Of a stretch of DNA of 64,000 nucleotides, positions 1 to 9,568 are shown piece by piece. The notes beneath the pieces are model-generated. The model did not search any database. It was not told the origin of the DNA and saw only the letters and a program-made list of their open reading frames with translations. Positions within the stretch are counted from its first letter, which is position 1; every line of letters begins with the position of its first letter. Both the position numbers and the translations under genes were made by a program. The DNA comes from Treponema primitia ZAS-2 (GTDB taxonomy: Bacteria; Spirochaetota; Spirochaetia; Treponematales; Breznakiellaceae). The DNA lies in NCBI RefSeq assembly GCF_000214375.1, contig NC_015578.1, positions 1,426,001-1,490,000 on the forward strand. Reading direction: 5' to 3'.

Positions 1-39
1 GATTATGCGAAATTTGCCGTTCATAAAAGGAGTTTAGGT

Positions 40-207
40 ATGGCAAAGGCAATTGAAAAAAAAGTTGAAACCCTGTACAAAAAATATTTGATTCTTACCG
101 ATGAAAACAAGAAAAAAATTCTTGATATGTCACGAATACTGGTTCGTACACAAAATAAAATAGTTCCCTCTGTAAAGGATAAGGAATCGGATAAAGGCAA
201 AAAATAA
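40..207 (+). CDS. Small lysine-rich protein of unknown function (55 aa)
   Basis: An ATG at 40 follows AGGAG at 28-32 with a 7-base gap and opens a 55-codon frame ending in TAA at 205. The product is very basic, with about a quarter lysine, and begins MAKAIEKKVETLYKK. It has no cysteines, signal peptide or membrane segment. The tail is lysine- and aspartate-rich and probably disordered. The strong ribosome site is the main support. Its operon partner would lie left of the window. I do not recognise the family. It converges with the hydrolase gene that ends at 270. Confidence 0.55.
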   Translation: MAKAIEKKVETLYKKYLILTDENKKKILDMSRILVRTQNKIVPSVKDKESDKGKK

Positions 208-269
208 GAGGCCTCTGTTTTGGATAAGCCCGGGAAAAACCCCGCCGATTCCTGAAACCGATAGGTTTT

Positions 270-1121
270 TTACTCCGCCGGGCTAAATCTGTACCCGCTG
301 CCATCGGCGCTGACCGTACCGATAGCCGGGTAGGCCAGGTGCATGCCACCAATGGCTATGTGGTTTGCAGTGGCGTATTCCAGTATGCGGCGGCGTGTGA
401 GCGCGGCGGCTGCCGGATCAGTGTCGTAGGTAACCGACTGATCCGGCAGGGGGAACTGGATGGGCCCGGCATGCATCACATCCCCCCAGAGGATGATTTT
501 TTTGCCCTCCGATTCCACCAGAAAAGCGGTGTGCCCCGGTGTGTGGCCAAAGGCGGCGATGGCTTTAATGCCCGGCAGTAATTCTGTCAGGGTTGAACCC
601 AGTTCACCAGGGCGGAATGTTTCTACCCGGTTACCGTAGGGCGCCAGGGCTTCTGAGGCTGAAGGATTAGCCCCGGGTTTTACCCAGAAGTCCTTTTCCT
701 GCTGGGCCAGGTAGACCTTGGCCTTGGGGAACAGGGGCATGCCGTTTTTTTGAAGCCCCCCTATATGGTCCCCGTGCATGTGGGTTAGTAATACTGCGTC
801 CACTTGGTCAGGGCTTGTCCCCAAGGTTTTCATTGAGTCAAAGATGGTCCTGCCGAAGCCGGTATCCACCAAAATGATTTTGCCGGGGCTGCGGATCAGG
901 AAGACGTTAGTTTGGGAGATGTATTTCCCACCGGGAATGTACTTGTCCAGGGCGGCTTTGTTAGGGTTCAGGAGGATTCCGGGGTTACCCTCGCCGCGCG
1001 CCTCAACCAGCATGTGGACATCTATATGCCCCAGGCGGTAAGTGAAGTAGGAATCATCCGCAGAAACACTGTTTACTGCCATGGCGCCCATGATAATACC
1101 GCCCAGTACATTGATTTTCAT
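270..1121 (-). CDS. Secreted metallo-beta-lactamase-fold hydrolase
   Basis: This is a 283-aa protein of the MBL-fold superfamily. Residues 1-22 form a signal peptide ending near VSADD, so the enzyme should act in the periplasm. The metal site HxHxDH is clear as H114, H116, D118 and H119 within LLTHMHGDHIGG. The later metal ligands appear in GHTPGHTAF and WGDVMH. The layout resembles AHL-lactonase-like and other broad MBL hydrolases rather than true beta-lactamases, and the substrate cannot be read from sequence. It lies just downstream of lysS on the same strand (13-bp gap) and may be co-transcribed with it. The ATG start is chosen because it gives a complete signal peptide. Confidence 0.85.
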   Translation of the reverse strand: MKINVLGGIIMGAMAVNSVSADDSYFTYRLGHIDVHMLVEARGEGNPGILLNPNKAALDKYIPGGKYISQTNVFLIRSPGKIILVDTGFGRTIFDSMKTLGTSPDQVDAVLLTHMHGDHIGGLQKNGMPLFPKAKVYLAQQEKDFWVKPGANPSASEALAPYGNRVETFRPGELGSTLTELLPGIKAIAAFGHTPGHTAFLVESEGKKIILWGDVMHAGPIQFPLPDQSVTYDTDPAAAALTRRRILEYATANHIAIGGMHLAYPAIGTVSADGSGYRFSPAE

Positions 1122-1133
1122 AAAATCCCCTGT

Positions 1134-2786
1134 CTAATAGCCCTGTAATATTTCCAACAGTTGTGATCTGTCTATGGAGCGTAGAAAATTTGCCAGCCTG
1201 GGTCCCTGGTCTTTGCCGATTAAAGCTTGGTAAGCGGCGCGGAACAGGGCCTTCCCGTCCATCTGGTGATTCTCCGCCACCTTGTAGATGGCTTCGGCGC
1301 AGGATTTGTCATCTCCGAACTGGTCAATGACGGCAATAACCTGGTCCCGCAGGTCCCGGATAGCGGCGGCCTCAGTATCCCTGAGCGCGGAGCTGCCGGC
1401 TGTATCGCCGGGGGTGCGCAGGCGGAAGCGGAATTCTTCCGGGGCGCAGTTTTCTGCCCAGTATTTGGCCCGCTTTGCCCGCTCTTTAAGGCCCGGCAAT
1501 TGCTCCGGTTTGGGGCCTCCGGGGCTGTTTGCCAGGCTCTCCAGGGCGCGGTCTATGTCGCCGTCGGCGATCTGGATGAGGTTGCAGAGGTGGCGGAAGG
1601 GGATTTGCCAGGGCATCACCGGGGGAACCGATGCCACCTGGGAAAGCTCGTAGATGCGCCGGGCCTTGCGGTAAGCGGCCTCGTCCTTTGCCTCCTCGGC
1701 TTTCCAGGCTATGCGTTCCAGGCGGTCGTAGTCTTCGTAAATTTTAATCACGTCCAGATCAAAGGAGATGGTAAATTCCGTGTTAGGCCGGGTTCCGGCA
1801 AAGAGGTAGCGGGTGAGCTCCGGGGTATAGACCCGCAGCACGTCCCGTAAGTCTATCACATTGCCCGAGGAACTGGACATCTTTCCCGGCACACCTTTGG
1901 TGCCGATGAAGTCGTAGCGGAAGGTGACCGGGGCATCCCAGGCGTACACATCTTTACTGACATGCCGGGCAGTGTCAAAGGAGCCGCCCTGGCTGTGGTG
2001 GTCCTTTCCTGCAGGCTCAAAGTCAACCTGCTCGTGTTCCCAGCGCATGGGCCAGTCTATGCGCCAGCCCAGCTTGACCCCCTTGGCGGTACGCAGGTCC
2101 ACGGTTTCGCTGTGGCCGCAGCTTTCGCAGTGGTAGCTCAGGGCCCATTCGCCGTCCCAGCTATCAGGTTCCGTAGTATCCTTGTTGCATTTGTCGCAGA
2201 AAACGCTCAGGGGCCACCACTCGCCCTGGATTTTATGGTCCTCGTCCCGGAATTTGTCCAGGATGCTTTTCAGGGCGTCCCGGTGTTCCAGGGCTTTACG
2301 GATGCCGCCGGCATAGCGGGAAGCCCGGTAGCGTTCCGCCTGGTAGAGGTATTCCGGGTGGATGCCCACTTCGGGGAGTATGGTTTCCACGTCCACCTCG
2401 TGGTGCCGGGCGTAGCTTTCGTCTCGTTCCCAAGGATCCGGAACCATGGTGATGGGGAAGCGGAGGCAGCTTTTCAACTCATCCTGTTTGGGCATATTCC
2501 CAGGTATCTTGCGGAACACGTCGTAATCGTCCCAGGAATAGATGAACCGGACCTTTTTGCCCAGGTCACGCAGGGCCCGGGCTACCAGGTCCACGGAGAT
2601 GATCTCCCGGAAGTTGCCGATATGCACGGTTCCTGAGGGGGTGATGCCGGAAGCGCAGGTATACTGTTCCTTTTCGCCCTTCTCCCGGAGTATCTTTGCT
2701 GCAGCCTCATCTGCCCAATGGGCAGATGACTGCGAAGCAGCTCCTGCTTCACCGCGCCCTTCGGTAGTATTACTCTTCTTGCTCAT
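1134..2786 (-). CDS. lysS: Lysyl-tRNA synthetase, class I
   Basis: This 550-aa enzyme charges tRNA-Lys in the cytoplasm. It is the class I (archaeal-type) form, which spirochaetes use in place of the usual class II LysRS. The HIGN signature is at residues 55-58 and the KMSKS-type loop GKMSSSSGN is near 301-309. Paired CxxC motifs at C197/C200 and C220/C223 suggest a structural zinc knuckle in the connective region. The N-terminal 20 or so residues are a low-complexity extension before the catalytic fold begins near SAHWADEAA. It follows the NDK-like gene by 8 bp on the same strand, so the two are probably one operon. Confidence 0.95.
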   Translation of the reverse strand: MSKKSNTTEGRGEAGAASQSSAHWADEAAAKILREKGEKEQYTCASGITPSGTVHIGNFREIISVDLVARALRDLGKKVRFIYSWDDYDVFRKIPGNMPKQDELKSCLRFPITMVPDPWERDESYARHHEVDVETILPEVGIHPEYLYQAERYRASRYAGGIRKALEHRDALKSILDKFRDEDHKIQGEWWPLSVFCDKCNKDTTEPDSWDGEWALSYHCESCGHSETVDLRTAKGVKLGWRIDWPMRWEHEQVDFEPAGKDHHSQGGSFDTARHVSKDVYAWDAPVTFRYDFIGTKGVPGKMSSSSGNVIDLRDVLRVYTPELTRYLFAGTRPNTEFTISFDLDVIKIYEDYDRLERIAWKAEEAKDEAAYRKARRIYELSQVASVPPVMPWQIPFRHLCNLIQIADGDIDRALESLANSPGGPKPEQLPGLKERAKRAKYWAENCAPEEFRFRLRTPGDTAGSSALRDTEAAAIRDLRDQVIAVIDQFGDDKSCAEAIYKVAENHQMDGKALFRAAYQALIGKDQGPRLANFLRSIDRSQLLEILQGY

Positions 2787-2794
2787 CAGTATTC

Positions 2795-3973
2795 CTATTT
2801 CCTCACTCCCAGATACGCATCAATGATGCTAGCCAGGGTGTTTTCGTTGTACTTGATTATGGCCTTTTCCCGTTCCACGCTTTCCGCGGAATCCGAGGCA
2901 TGGGCGGTGTTGACCATCACGTTGCTGCCGAATTCCCGGCGCACGGTTCCGCCCGGGGCCTTCAATGGGTCCGTGGGACCCAGGACATCCCGGATTTTTT
3001 TGACCGCATTCTCCCCTTCATAGAACAGGATCATACACTTGACCACCCCGGGGTGGCTGATCTCGTCAGGGGGGCATTTCCCGGTGCGGGTGCCGGACAT
3101 GAATTCGATGATCTGGTCAAACTGGTCCTTGGCATAGGAAACGCCGAAGCTTTCGGTCAGGCCTTTTTCCACATCCTCAGAAAGCTGGATGTTGAAGTCC
3201 TTTTCCAGAACCTCCCGGGCCTTCTTTCCAAAGAGAGGGGCCAGCTTTTCCCGCAGGGCCTGTTCCACAGGGCCGTAAAAGTCCAGGGCTTCTGCCAGGG
3301 AAAAGCGGTGCACCTTGATGCCGATAATCCGCAGCCCGGTACGGGAGAACATGTCAATGATGGTGCCGGGCTTGGAAGAGGCGTACTGCCAGTTGTCGGG
3401 TTTGATGATCACCAGGGTCTGTTCGATCTTGGTAGGGTCCGTGTACTGGATGTTCCGGATGATGTTTTCCTTGCCCTTGAGGTGCCGGGAAAACAGAGCC
3501 AGGTCCTTGTCCGCCCACTCCTGGTTCCGGGGGGTGATCACCGCCGGCTCAAAGTAGGTGACCTTGTTGGGATCCTCCGGGTCGCTGATGAGGTCCGCGT
3601 AGGTGTCCCTGATGGTTTCCCCGGTCACATCGTCCACATCCTGGTGCTCCGGGTGCATGTGCCCGCAAATGGCCGCAAGTTTCCCGCAGGGATTCTCCCC
3701 CCGGAAGAGCAGCAGCAGCGCACGGTGCTTCCGCCCCCCGGAAGGGCCGAGGTTCTGCTCCACATAGTCCGCCAGAAGAGTGACGGCATTGTTCGGGTTC
3801 TGTAGCCGCAGGTGGTTGGCGAACTCCTTGGTAAGGGTCTCGTCGGCGGCTATCATCTGGCTCCCCACCAGTTCCAGTTCTGCTCTGGAGATAAGCCGCG
3901 CCAATACACCCCCGGTTCTGCTTTTGGCAATGGTATAGGGGGTGACTAAAACGTAGGAGAGGGTTTGTTCCAT
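2795..3973 (-). CDS. Two-domain nucleoside diphosphate kinase-like protein
   Basis: The 392-aa product appears to contain two NDK-like domains. The C-terminal one (about 185-392) starts QTLVIIKPDNW, carries PGTIIDMFSRTGLRIIGIKV, and ends with GGTVRREFGSNVMVNTAHASDS, in which the histidine sits where NDK carries its phosphohistidine (canonical NxxHGSD, here NTAHASD). The N-terminal half (about 5-150) also begins like NDK (YVLVTPYTIAKSRTGGVL) and has a GETIRDTYADLI segment, but no recognisable histidine motif follows, so it is probably a non-catalytic copy. Ordinary NDK is about 140-150 aa. AAGGAG precedes the ATG at 3971-3973. Nucleotide phosphotransfer activity is inferred. Confidence 0.75.
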   Translation of the reverse strand: MEQTLSYVLVTPYTIAKSRTGGVLARLISRAELELVGSQMIAADETLTKEFANHLRLQNPNNAVTLLADYVEQNLGPSGGRKHRALLLLFRGENPCGKLAAICGHMHPEHQDVDDVTGETIRDTYADLISDPEDPNKVTYFEPAVITPRNQEWADKDLALFSRHLKGKENIIRNIQYTDPTKIEQTLVIIKPDNWQYASSKPGTIIDMFSRTGLRIIGIKVHRFSLAEALDFYGPVEQALREKLAPLFGKKAREVLEKDFNIQLSEDVEKGLTESFGVSYAKDQFDQIIEFMSGTRTGKCPPDEISHPGVVKCMILFYEGENAVKKIRDVLGPTDPLKAPGGTVRREFGSNVMVNTAHASDSAESVEREKAIIKYNENTLASIIDAYLGVRK

Positions 3974-4111
3974 GATTAAACTCCTAAAGGAGCTTATGAT
4001 ACTACATAAATTAAAAAAAGAGAAGCTAAGTATACCCCGGCGGAGTCATAATAAGCTCAATGGCTGTTGCCTTGCATATTTTTTTACTAATTATTACTAT
4101 AATATATAATT

Positions 4112-7100
4112 ATGACTAATGAATTCTCCTCCCTGCGTTTAGGGATTGATGTAGGCTCCACCACGGTAAAAGTGGTGGTCATGGAGCCGCAGAGCAAAAA
4201 AGTCCTTTTTTCCCGCTACAAACGGCACAACGCTTACCAGGCTGAAACGGTTCATGCCCTTTTGACTGAGGTTATTTCCCTTTTTCCTGGGGTCGAATTT
4301 AAGGCCGCGGTCTGCGGTTCCGGGGGTAAACCCATCGCTGAAGCCCTGCACGCCCACTATATCCAGGAAGTGGTGGCCAATGCCGTGGCGGTCCGTACCT
4401 TTTACCCCCAGGCACGGGTTGCCGTGGAGTTAGGCGGTCAGGACGCCAAGGTGGTTTTTTTCTATTATGATGAAGGGGTAAAGCGCCTGGTGGCTTCGGA
4501 TATGCGGATGAACGGGAGCTGCGCCGGTGGGACCGGGGCTTTCATCGACGAGGTTGCCTCCCTGCTCCGGGTCCCGGTGGAGGAATTTGAAGCCCTGGCA
4601 TCTCGGGGCACCGCGGTCTACGATATTTCAGGCCGCTGCGGGGTATTTGCCAAAACCGATATCCAGCCCCTGTTGAACCAGGGGGGATTGCCCGAGGATA
4701 TCGCCCTTTCCGCCTTTCACGCCATTGTAAAGCAAACCATAGGGGGCCTTGCCCAGGGGCTGGAACTCAAGCCCCCCATTATCTTTGAAGGGGGGCCCCT
4801 GACCTTTAACCCCACCCTGATCCGGGTATTTGCCGAACGGCTGGGCTTGAAGCCGGCGGATATTATCCGCCCTGAAAACCCCGAAACCTTGATAGCCTAT
4901 GGTACCGCCCTTTCTTTGGACGAGATGTTTGCCGACTCCCCCCTGGTATTTCATGTGGAGAAGGCCCTTATGGCGCTGGTTCATTTTCGGGAGAGGATCA
5001 GCGCCGAAGTTCCGGTAAAGAAGAGCCAGTATTTTGCTTCCCCCGGGGAGCGCATGGTCTTTGAGGAACGGCATAAACTTCCGCCGCCGCCCCGAGCGGA
5101 TTTTAAAAAAGGGGATAAGCTGCGGGTGTATTTGGGGATTGACGCAGGTTCCACCACCTCAAAATTTGTGCTCCTGGATGAGCATGAAAATGTGGTTGAC
5201 AGCTTCTATTCCAATAACCAGGGCGAACCCCTGCGGGTTATAAAAAAAGCCCTGGTGGATTTGAAAAAGCGATATGATGATATGGGGGTTGCCCTGGAAA
5301 TAATCGCCCTGGGTACCACTGGCTATGGGGAACTGCTCTTTGACAAGGCCTTTGGCGCGGATTACCACACCGTGGAAACCGTGGCCCATGCAGAGGCGGC
5401 CCAGAAGTATATGGACAGGGTCAGCTTCATCCTGGACATAGGCGGCCAGGATATGAAGGCCATTACCATCGCCGACGGTATTGTTACCAATATTACCCTC
5501 AACGAAGCCTGCTCCTCAGGCTGCGGTTCCTTCCTGGAAACTTTTGCCTCCAACCTGAATATCCCGGTGAATAAAATTGCCGATGCAGCCTTTAACGCGA
5601 AAAACCCGGCGGAACTGGGGAGCCGCTGTACGGTGTTTATGAACAGCACTATTATTACGGAGCAGAAAAACGGCAAGCAGGCGGATGATATTATGGCCGG
5701 GCTTTGCCGCTCAATAATAGAAAATGTGTTTACCAAGGTTATCCGTATATCAAACTTTAGCGGCCTGGGCGACAAGATCGTTGTGCAGGGGGGTACCTTT
5801 AAAAACAATGCGGTGCTCCGCGCCCTGGAACAGTATCTGGAAAAGCCGGTGATCCGCGCCCCCTATCCGGGGGAGATGGGGGCCATCGGTATCGCCCTGC
5901 TTACAAAAAAACATATTACCGAAAATGGCTTTACGTCTCCCCACGGGACTGCAGGCAGGACCCGCTTTATCGGCCTGGAGGCCATGGCGGGTTTTGACTA
6001 TACCCAGCAAACCAATGTAAAGTGTAATTTTTGTACCAACAACTGTAACCGTACCCTGGTTACCTTTTCTTACGGCAATTCTGCAGGACCGGCGTCCGGC
6101 GAAGCTCAGGCGACTACCTGGATTACCGGGAACCGCTGCGAGCGGGGGGAGGTAATCGGCAGCATGGATGATAGCGTCATCAGGGAACGGATCAAACAGA
6201 TCAACACCCGGATGGATGAGGTTCCGGATATGATTAAATTCCGGGAAAAACTTCTCTTTCGGGATTATCCCTTTACCCTTGCCTGCCCCGAGAGGAATAT
6301 TACCATCGGCCTTCCCCGGGCTCTGGATTTCTGGCGTACCATGCCCTTCTTTACGGTTTTTTTCCGGGCCCTGGGTTTTAATATTAAGGTCTCTAATCCC
6401 AGCTCAAAAAAACTGTTTGAAAAGGGGCTTCAGTCTGTGGCTTCGGACACGGTCTGTTTCCCTGCAAAACTCGTTCATGGGCATATCCACGATCTGATCG
6501 AAAGTAAAGTTGACCGGATTTTTCTGCCCCTCTTTTCCCATCTTCCCCCGGACAACCCCGAGCCCCTCAGTACCTATACCTGCCCAGTGCTCAAGGGTTA
6601 CCCCTTGGTGGTAAAATATTCCGATGATCCCCAGCGTAACTGGAACATCCCCCTGGATTCGCCGGTATTCCACTGGTTTAAACAGGCGGACCGGGACCAT
6701 CAGCTTTGCCGGTACATGCAGAAGACATACGGCATTCCTCGGGAAATCGTCCTCAAGGCTATTGCCCAGGGGGATGAGGCCCTGGAAACTTTTAATACAG
6801 AACTGGTTGCAGAGGGAGCGCGTATTATTGAGGAAGTTGAAAGGGAAGGGAAATTCGCGGTGGTTATTACCGGGCGGCATTATCAGTTCGATGAACTGGT
6901 CAACCACCAGTTGTCCCGCTATTTCACTAACTGGGGCATTCCGGTCATTACCGTGGACGCCCTTTCCGGATTGAAGGAAGTGGACCTTTCCAGGACCATG
7001 CTGGACATTAATAACAGTAACCATGCGCGGCTCCTTTCCGGGGCCATTCTTACCGCCCGGCATCCTGCCCTGGAGTATGTGCAGATCTTCAGTTTTGGTT

Positions 7101-8536
7101 GCGGCCACGATGCGATTTACACCGATGAGGTAACCCGTCTGATGAAGGAAATTTCCGGGAAAGCGCCGCTTATACTAAAGCTGGATGAAAGCGAAGTGGC
7201 GGGCCCCTTGCGGATACGGGTACGCTCCTTTATCGAAACCGTCCAGGCCAGGCGCGAGCGTGAAACAGGCAGGATGGAAGTTAAGCCCCTGCGGGATCCC
7301 TATCCGGTTAAATTTACTAAAAAGAACAAAGACAAAATTTTTCTGATACCCAATGTAAGCCGGGCCTTCTGCAAGGTCATGTCCGCAGCAATCGGAAAGC
7401 AGGGCTTCAAGGTTGCCCCCCTTCCCATGGGCGGCAAGGAAGCTATTCAGCTGGGCAAGAAATATGTACACAACGATAGTTGTTTTCCTGCCCAGATGCT
7501 CATCGGGGAAGCCCTGGCGGTTTTGAAAAGCGGGGAGTACAACCCCGATGAGGTGGTTGTGGGTACCGGAAAAACCTACTGCGATTGCCGCTTGGTGAAT
7601 TATATGGTCCTTACCCGGAAAGCCCTGGACGATGCGGGATACCCCCAGGTGCCTATCTATTCCACGGACATCCACGATCTGAAAAACATCCATCCCGGTT
7701 TTAAGCTGAGCGAACTATCCTTTGCCCGGGCTGGCTGGACCCTGGTGATGGTGGAGATCCTGGAAAATCTGCGCCGAAAGATCCGCCCCTACGAGTTTGA
7801 AAAAGGGGAGACCGACCGGGTTTTTGAAATTTCGGTGGATAGGATTACTGAGGCTCTGTACCGGGGGGGTATGCTGAGCGCCCTCTGGGCCTATAGAAAG
7901 GCTATAAAAGCCATCCGGGCCATCCGCTACGACAGAACCGTACGGAAACCCCTGGTTTTTATCACCGGGGAATACCTTCTGACCTATCATGCGGGTTCAA
8001 ATTATTATATTGAAGACTACCTTGAAAAGAACGACATGGAAGTGGAGCTTCCCCGGATGAACGATATATACCGGAATCTCATGCTCATGCACATCATTTC
8101 AAAGTTTAAGGATTACCAGGTTATCTATTCCAAGTTTGAAATGCTGCGGGCCTTTGCGGGGGACAAGTTTTTTGATATTGCCCAGCGGATAATGGAGCTG
8201 TCGGCCCGTAAACATCCCCTGTATGAGCCTGCCCTGCAACTGCCTGAACTGGCAAAGTATAGCGATCCTTTCATCGACCGTTCAATTTGTTCCGGTGAGT
8301 CCTTCCTCATGGCCGCAGATATACTGCACCGCGCATCCGAGGGGGTAAAGAGCTTCATACTGCTCCAGCCCTTCGGCTGCCTACCTAACCATTTTGCGGG
8401 CCGGGGCATTGTAAAACGCATTAAAGAAGAGTATCCGGGCATACAGATACTGGCCCTGGATTATGATCCCGATACCAGCTTTGCGAACATAGAAAACCGT
8501 TTGCAGATGCTGATCATGAACACCCGGATTGCCTAA
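4112..8536 (+). CDS. Giant acyl-CoA dehydratase activase fusion (BadF/HgdC-type ATPases, DUF2229, HgdB-like)
   Basis: The product is 1474 aa. Two ASKHA ATPase activase domains stand in tandem: the first opens LGIDVGSTTVKVVV and has the cluster-ligand segments NGSCAGGTGAF and SGRCGVFAKTD; the second opens LGIDAGSTTSKFVLL near residue 340 and has NEACSSGCGSF and GSRCTVFMNST. A cysteine-rich linker (CNFCTNNCNRT, about 635) leads to a DUF2229 domain (ITIGLPRALDFWRT), then 2-hydroxyacyl-CoA-dehydratase-like sequence to the C terminus. Classical activases are 260-aa homodimers with one [4Fe-4S] cluster that drive ATP-dependent electron transfer to a dehydratase. Here both partners appear on one chain. 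This fused family is known in anaerobes, with no settled substrate. A CmpB-type gene follows 1 bp after the stop. Confidence 0.9.
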   Translation: MTNEFSSLRLGIDVGSTTVKVVVMEPQSKKVLFSRYKRHNAYQAETVHALLTEVISLFPGVEFKAAVCGSGGKPIAEALHAHYIQEVVANAVAVRTFYPQARVAVELGGQDAKVVFFYYDEGVKRLVASDMRMNGSCAGGTGAFIDEVASLLRVPVEEFEALASRGTAVYDISGRCGVFAKTDIQPLLNQGGLPEDIALSAFHAIVKQTIGGLAQGLELKPPIIFEGGPLTFNPTLIRVFAERLGLKPADIIRPENPETLIAYGTALSLDEMFADSPLVFHVEKALMALVHFRERISAEVPVKKSQYFASPGERMVFEERHKLPPPPRADFKKGDKLRVYLGIDAGSTTSKFVLLDEHENVVDSFYSNNQGEPLRVIKKALVDLKKRYDDMGVALEIIALGTTGYGELLFDKAFGADYHTVETVAHAEAAQKYMDRVSFILDIGGQDMKAITIADGIVTNITLNEACSSGCGSFLETFASNLNIPVNKIADAAFNAKNPAELGSRCTVFMNSTIITEQKNGKQADDIMAGLCRSIIENVFTKVIRISNFSGLGDKIVVQGGTFKNNAVLRALEQYLEKPVIRAPYPGEMGAIGIALLTKKHITENGFTSPHGTAGRTRFIGLEAMAGFDYTQQTNVKCNFCTNNCNRTLVTFSYGNSAGPASGEAQATTWITGNRCERGEVIGSMDDSVIRERIKQINTRMDEVPDMIKFREKLLFRDYPFTLACPERNITIGLPRALDFWRTMPFFTVFFRALGFNIKVSNPSSKKLFEKGLQSVASDTVCFPAKLVHGHIHDLIESKVDRIFLPLFSHLPPDNPEPLSTYTCPVLKGYPLVVKYSDDPQRNWNIPLDSPVFHWFKQADRDHQLCRYMQKTYGIPREIVLKAIAQGDEALETFNTELVAEGARIIEEVEREGKFAVVITGRHYQFDELVNHQLSRYFTNWGIPVITVDALSGLKEVDLSRTMLDINNSNHARLLSGAILTARHPALEYVQIFSFGCGHDAIYTDEVTRLMKEISGKAPLILKLDESEVAGPLRIRVRSFIETVQARRERETGRMEVKPLRDPYPVKFTKKNKDKIFLIPNVSRAFCKVMSAAIGKQGFKVAPLPMGGKEAIQLGKKYVHNDSCFPAQMLIGEALAVLKSGEYNPDEVVVGTGKTYCDCRLVNYMVLTRKALDDAGYPQVPIYSTDIHDLKNIHPGFKLSELSFARAGWTLVMVEILENLRRKIRPYEFEKGETDRVFEISVDRITEALYRGGMLSALWAYRKAIKAIRAIRYDRTVRKPLVFITGEYLLTYHAGSNYYIEDYLEKNDMEVELPRMNDIYRNLMLMHIISKFKDYQVIYSKFEMLRAFAGDKFFDIAQRIMELSARKHPLYEPALQLPELAKYSDPFIDRSICSGESFLMAADILHRASEGVKSFILLQPFGCLPNHFAGRGIVKRIKEEYPGIQILALDYDPDTSFANIENRLQMLIMNTRIA

Positions 8537-8537
8537 A

Positions 8538-9113
8538 ATGGATAGTATCCTTAGCCTGGACCCAAAATCCCTGGTATTTGCCTTTTTTTTCTTTTCCTTC
8601 AGCGGCTGGGTAGGGGAAACCATCATGGAATCCCTGGTCCGCAAGCGGTTTGTTAGTAAAGGTTTTTTTAAGGGGCCCTGGGTCCCGGTACACGGTGTCG
8701 GTGGCTTTGCGGTGTATGCCGCAGGTTTTCCCCTTAAGGCCCGCCCTATTCTGTTGTTTATCACCAGTACCCTCCTGTGTACCGCCGTAGAGTACTTGGC
8801 GGCCCTGCTTCTGGAAAAGGTCTTTAATAAAAAATGCTGGGATTATGATACCTATCCTTTTACCTGGTGGTGTCATTATAAAAAGCGCATAGCCCTGACT
8901 ACATCCCTGTTCTTCGGCCTGGTAGCTTTAGTCCTGGTATACTTTTATTGGGACCTGGCTATGGATATTGCCCGGTTCATCGGCCCCCAAGCGCTTTTCA
9001 TCATCGATCTGGTTCTTGTGACAGTATTTCTTGTGGATGCGTTTTTTACTATTAGAAAATATATTAAAAATAAAATTGCGGGGATAGAGAATCCTATAGA
9101 TGGGCTGCTGTGA
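8538..9113 (+). CDS. CmpB-type integral membrane protein (putative ABC-transporter type IV, PF06541)
   Basis: This polytopic membrane protein is about 191 aa. The first helix carries the family-typical FSGWVGETIMESL, followed by KGFFKGPWVPVHGVGGFAVY, which matches the glycine-proline motif of the PF06541 group. About five hydrophobic segments are visible. A TTG at 8529 would overlap the upstream stop; I prefer the ATG at 8538, which matches the family start. Function is unknown. Despite the family name, no ABC ATPase lies nearby. It overlaps the following HD gene by 4 bp, so the three genes from 4112 to 9568 look translationally coupled. Confidence 0.8.
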   Translation: MDSILSLDPKSLVFAFFFFSFSGWVGETIMESLVRKRFVSKGFFKGPWVPVHGVGGFAVYAAGFPLKARPILLFITSTLLCTAVEYLAALLLEKVFNKKCWDYDTYPFTWWCHYKKRIALTTSLFFGLVALVLVYFYWDLAMDIARFIGPQALFIIDLVLVTVFLVDAFFTIRKYIKNKIAGIENPIDGLL

Positions 9114-9568
9114 AAGATATTGTACTCTTTGGAAGTATTGCAAAAGAAATTCTCGAACATCCGGTATTTTCGGAATCCAAGGGATTTATCCAGCACGGCA
9201 GGATCTCGGTCTACGAGCACAGTCTTGATGTGGCGAAACTGAGTTTCAGCATGGGCGAGTTTTTTAAGATAGCCGACAAGGAGAGTCTGGTCAGGGGCGC
9301 CCTGCTCCACGATTTTTTTTTATACGACTGGCACAAGCCTGAAAAGATGTGGTCCCCACACGGCTGGACCCACCCGGTGGTTGCCGCAGAAAACGGCAGA
9401 AAATATTTTAACATATCCGATAAAGAGGCGTCCATAATCAGGACCCACATGTGGCCCTATACCCTGCTGCACCCGCCCCAGTACCGGGAAGGCTGGATAG
9501 TCTGCATCGCTGACAAGATATGCTCCGCCTTAGAAACCCTGTGCCGGTGGAGACGTTCTGCCGTTTGA
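9110..9568 (+). CDS. HD-domain phosphohydrolase, probably with an altered C terminus
   Basis: A GTG start at 9110 overlaps the previous stop (GTGA). The 152-aa product has the HD metal-site pattern: H37 in VYEHSLDVAK, H67-D68 in GALLHDFFLYDWH, further histidines in HGWTH and RTHMW, and D135 in IADKICSALE. HD proteins of this size hydrolyse phosphate esters or nucleotides; the substrate is unknown. The last nine residues (CRWRRSAV and neighbours) do not look like the family, and another frame becomes open exactly there (see the fragment at 9534-9677), so the original C terminus was probably lost by a recombination or frameshift event. Confidence 0.78.
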   Translation: MKDIVLFGSIAKEILEHPVFSESKGFIQHGRISVYEHSLDVAKLSFSMGEFFKIADKESLVRGALLHDFFLYDWHKPEKMWSPHGWTHPVVAAENGRKYFNISDKEASIIRTHMWPYTLLHPPQYREGWIVCIADKICSALETLCRWRRSAV

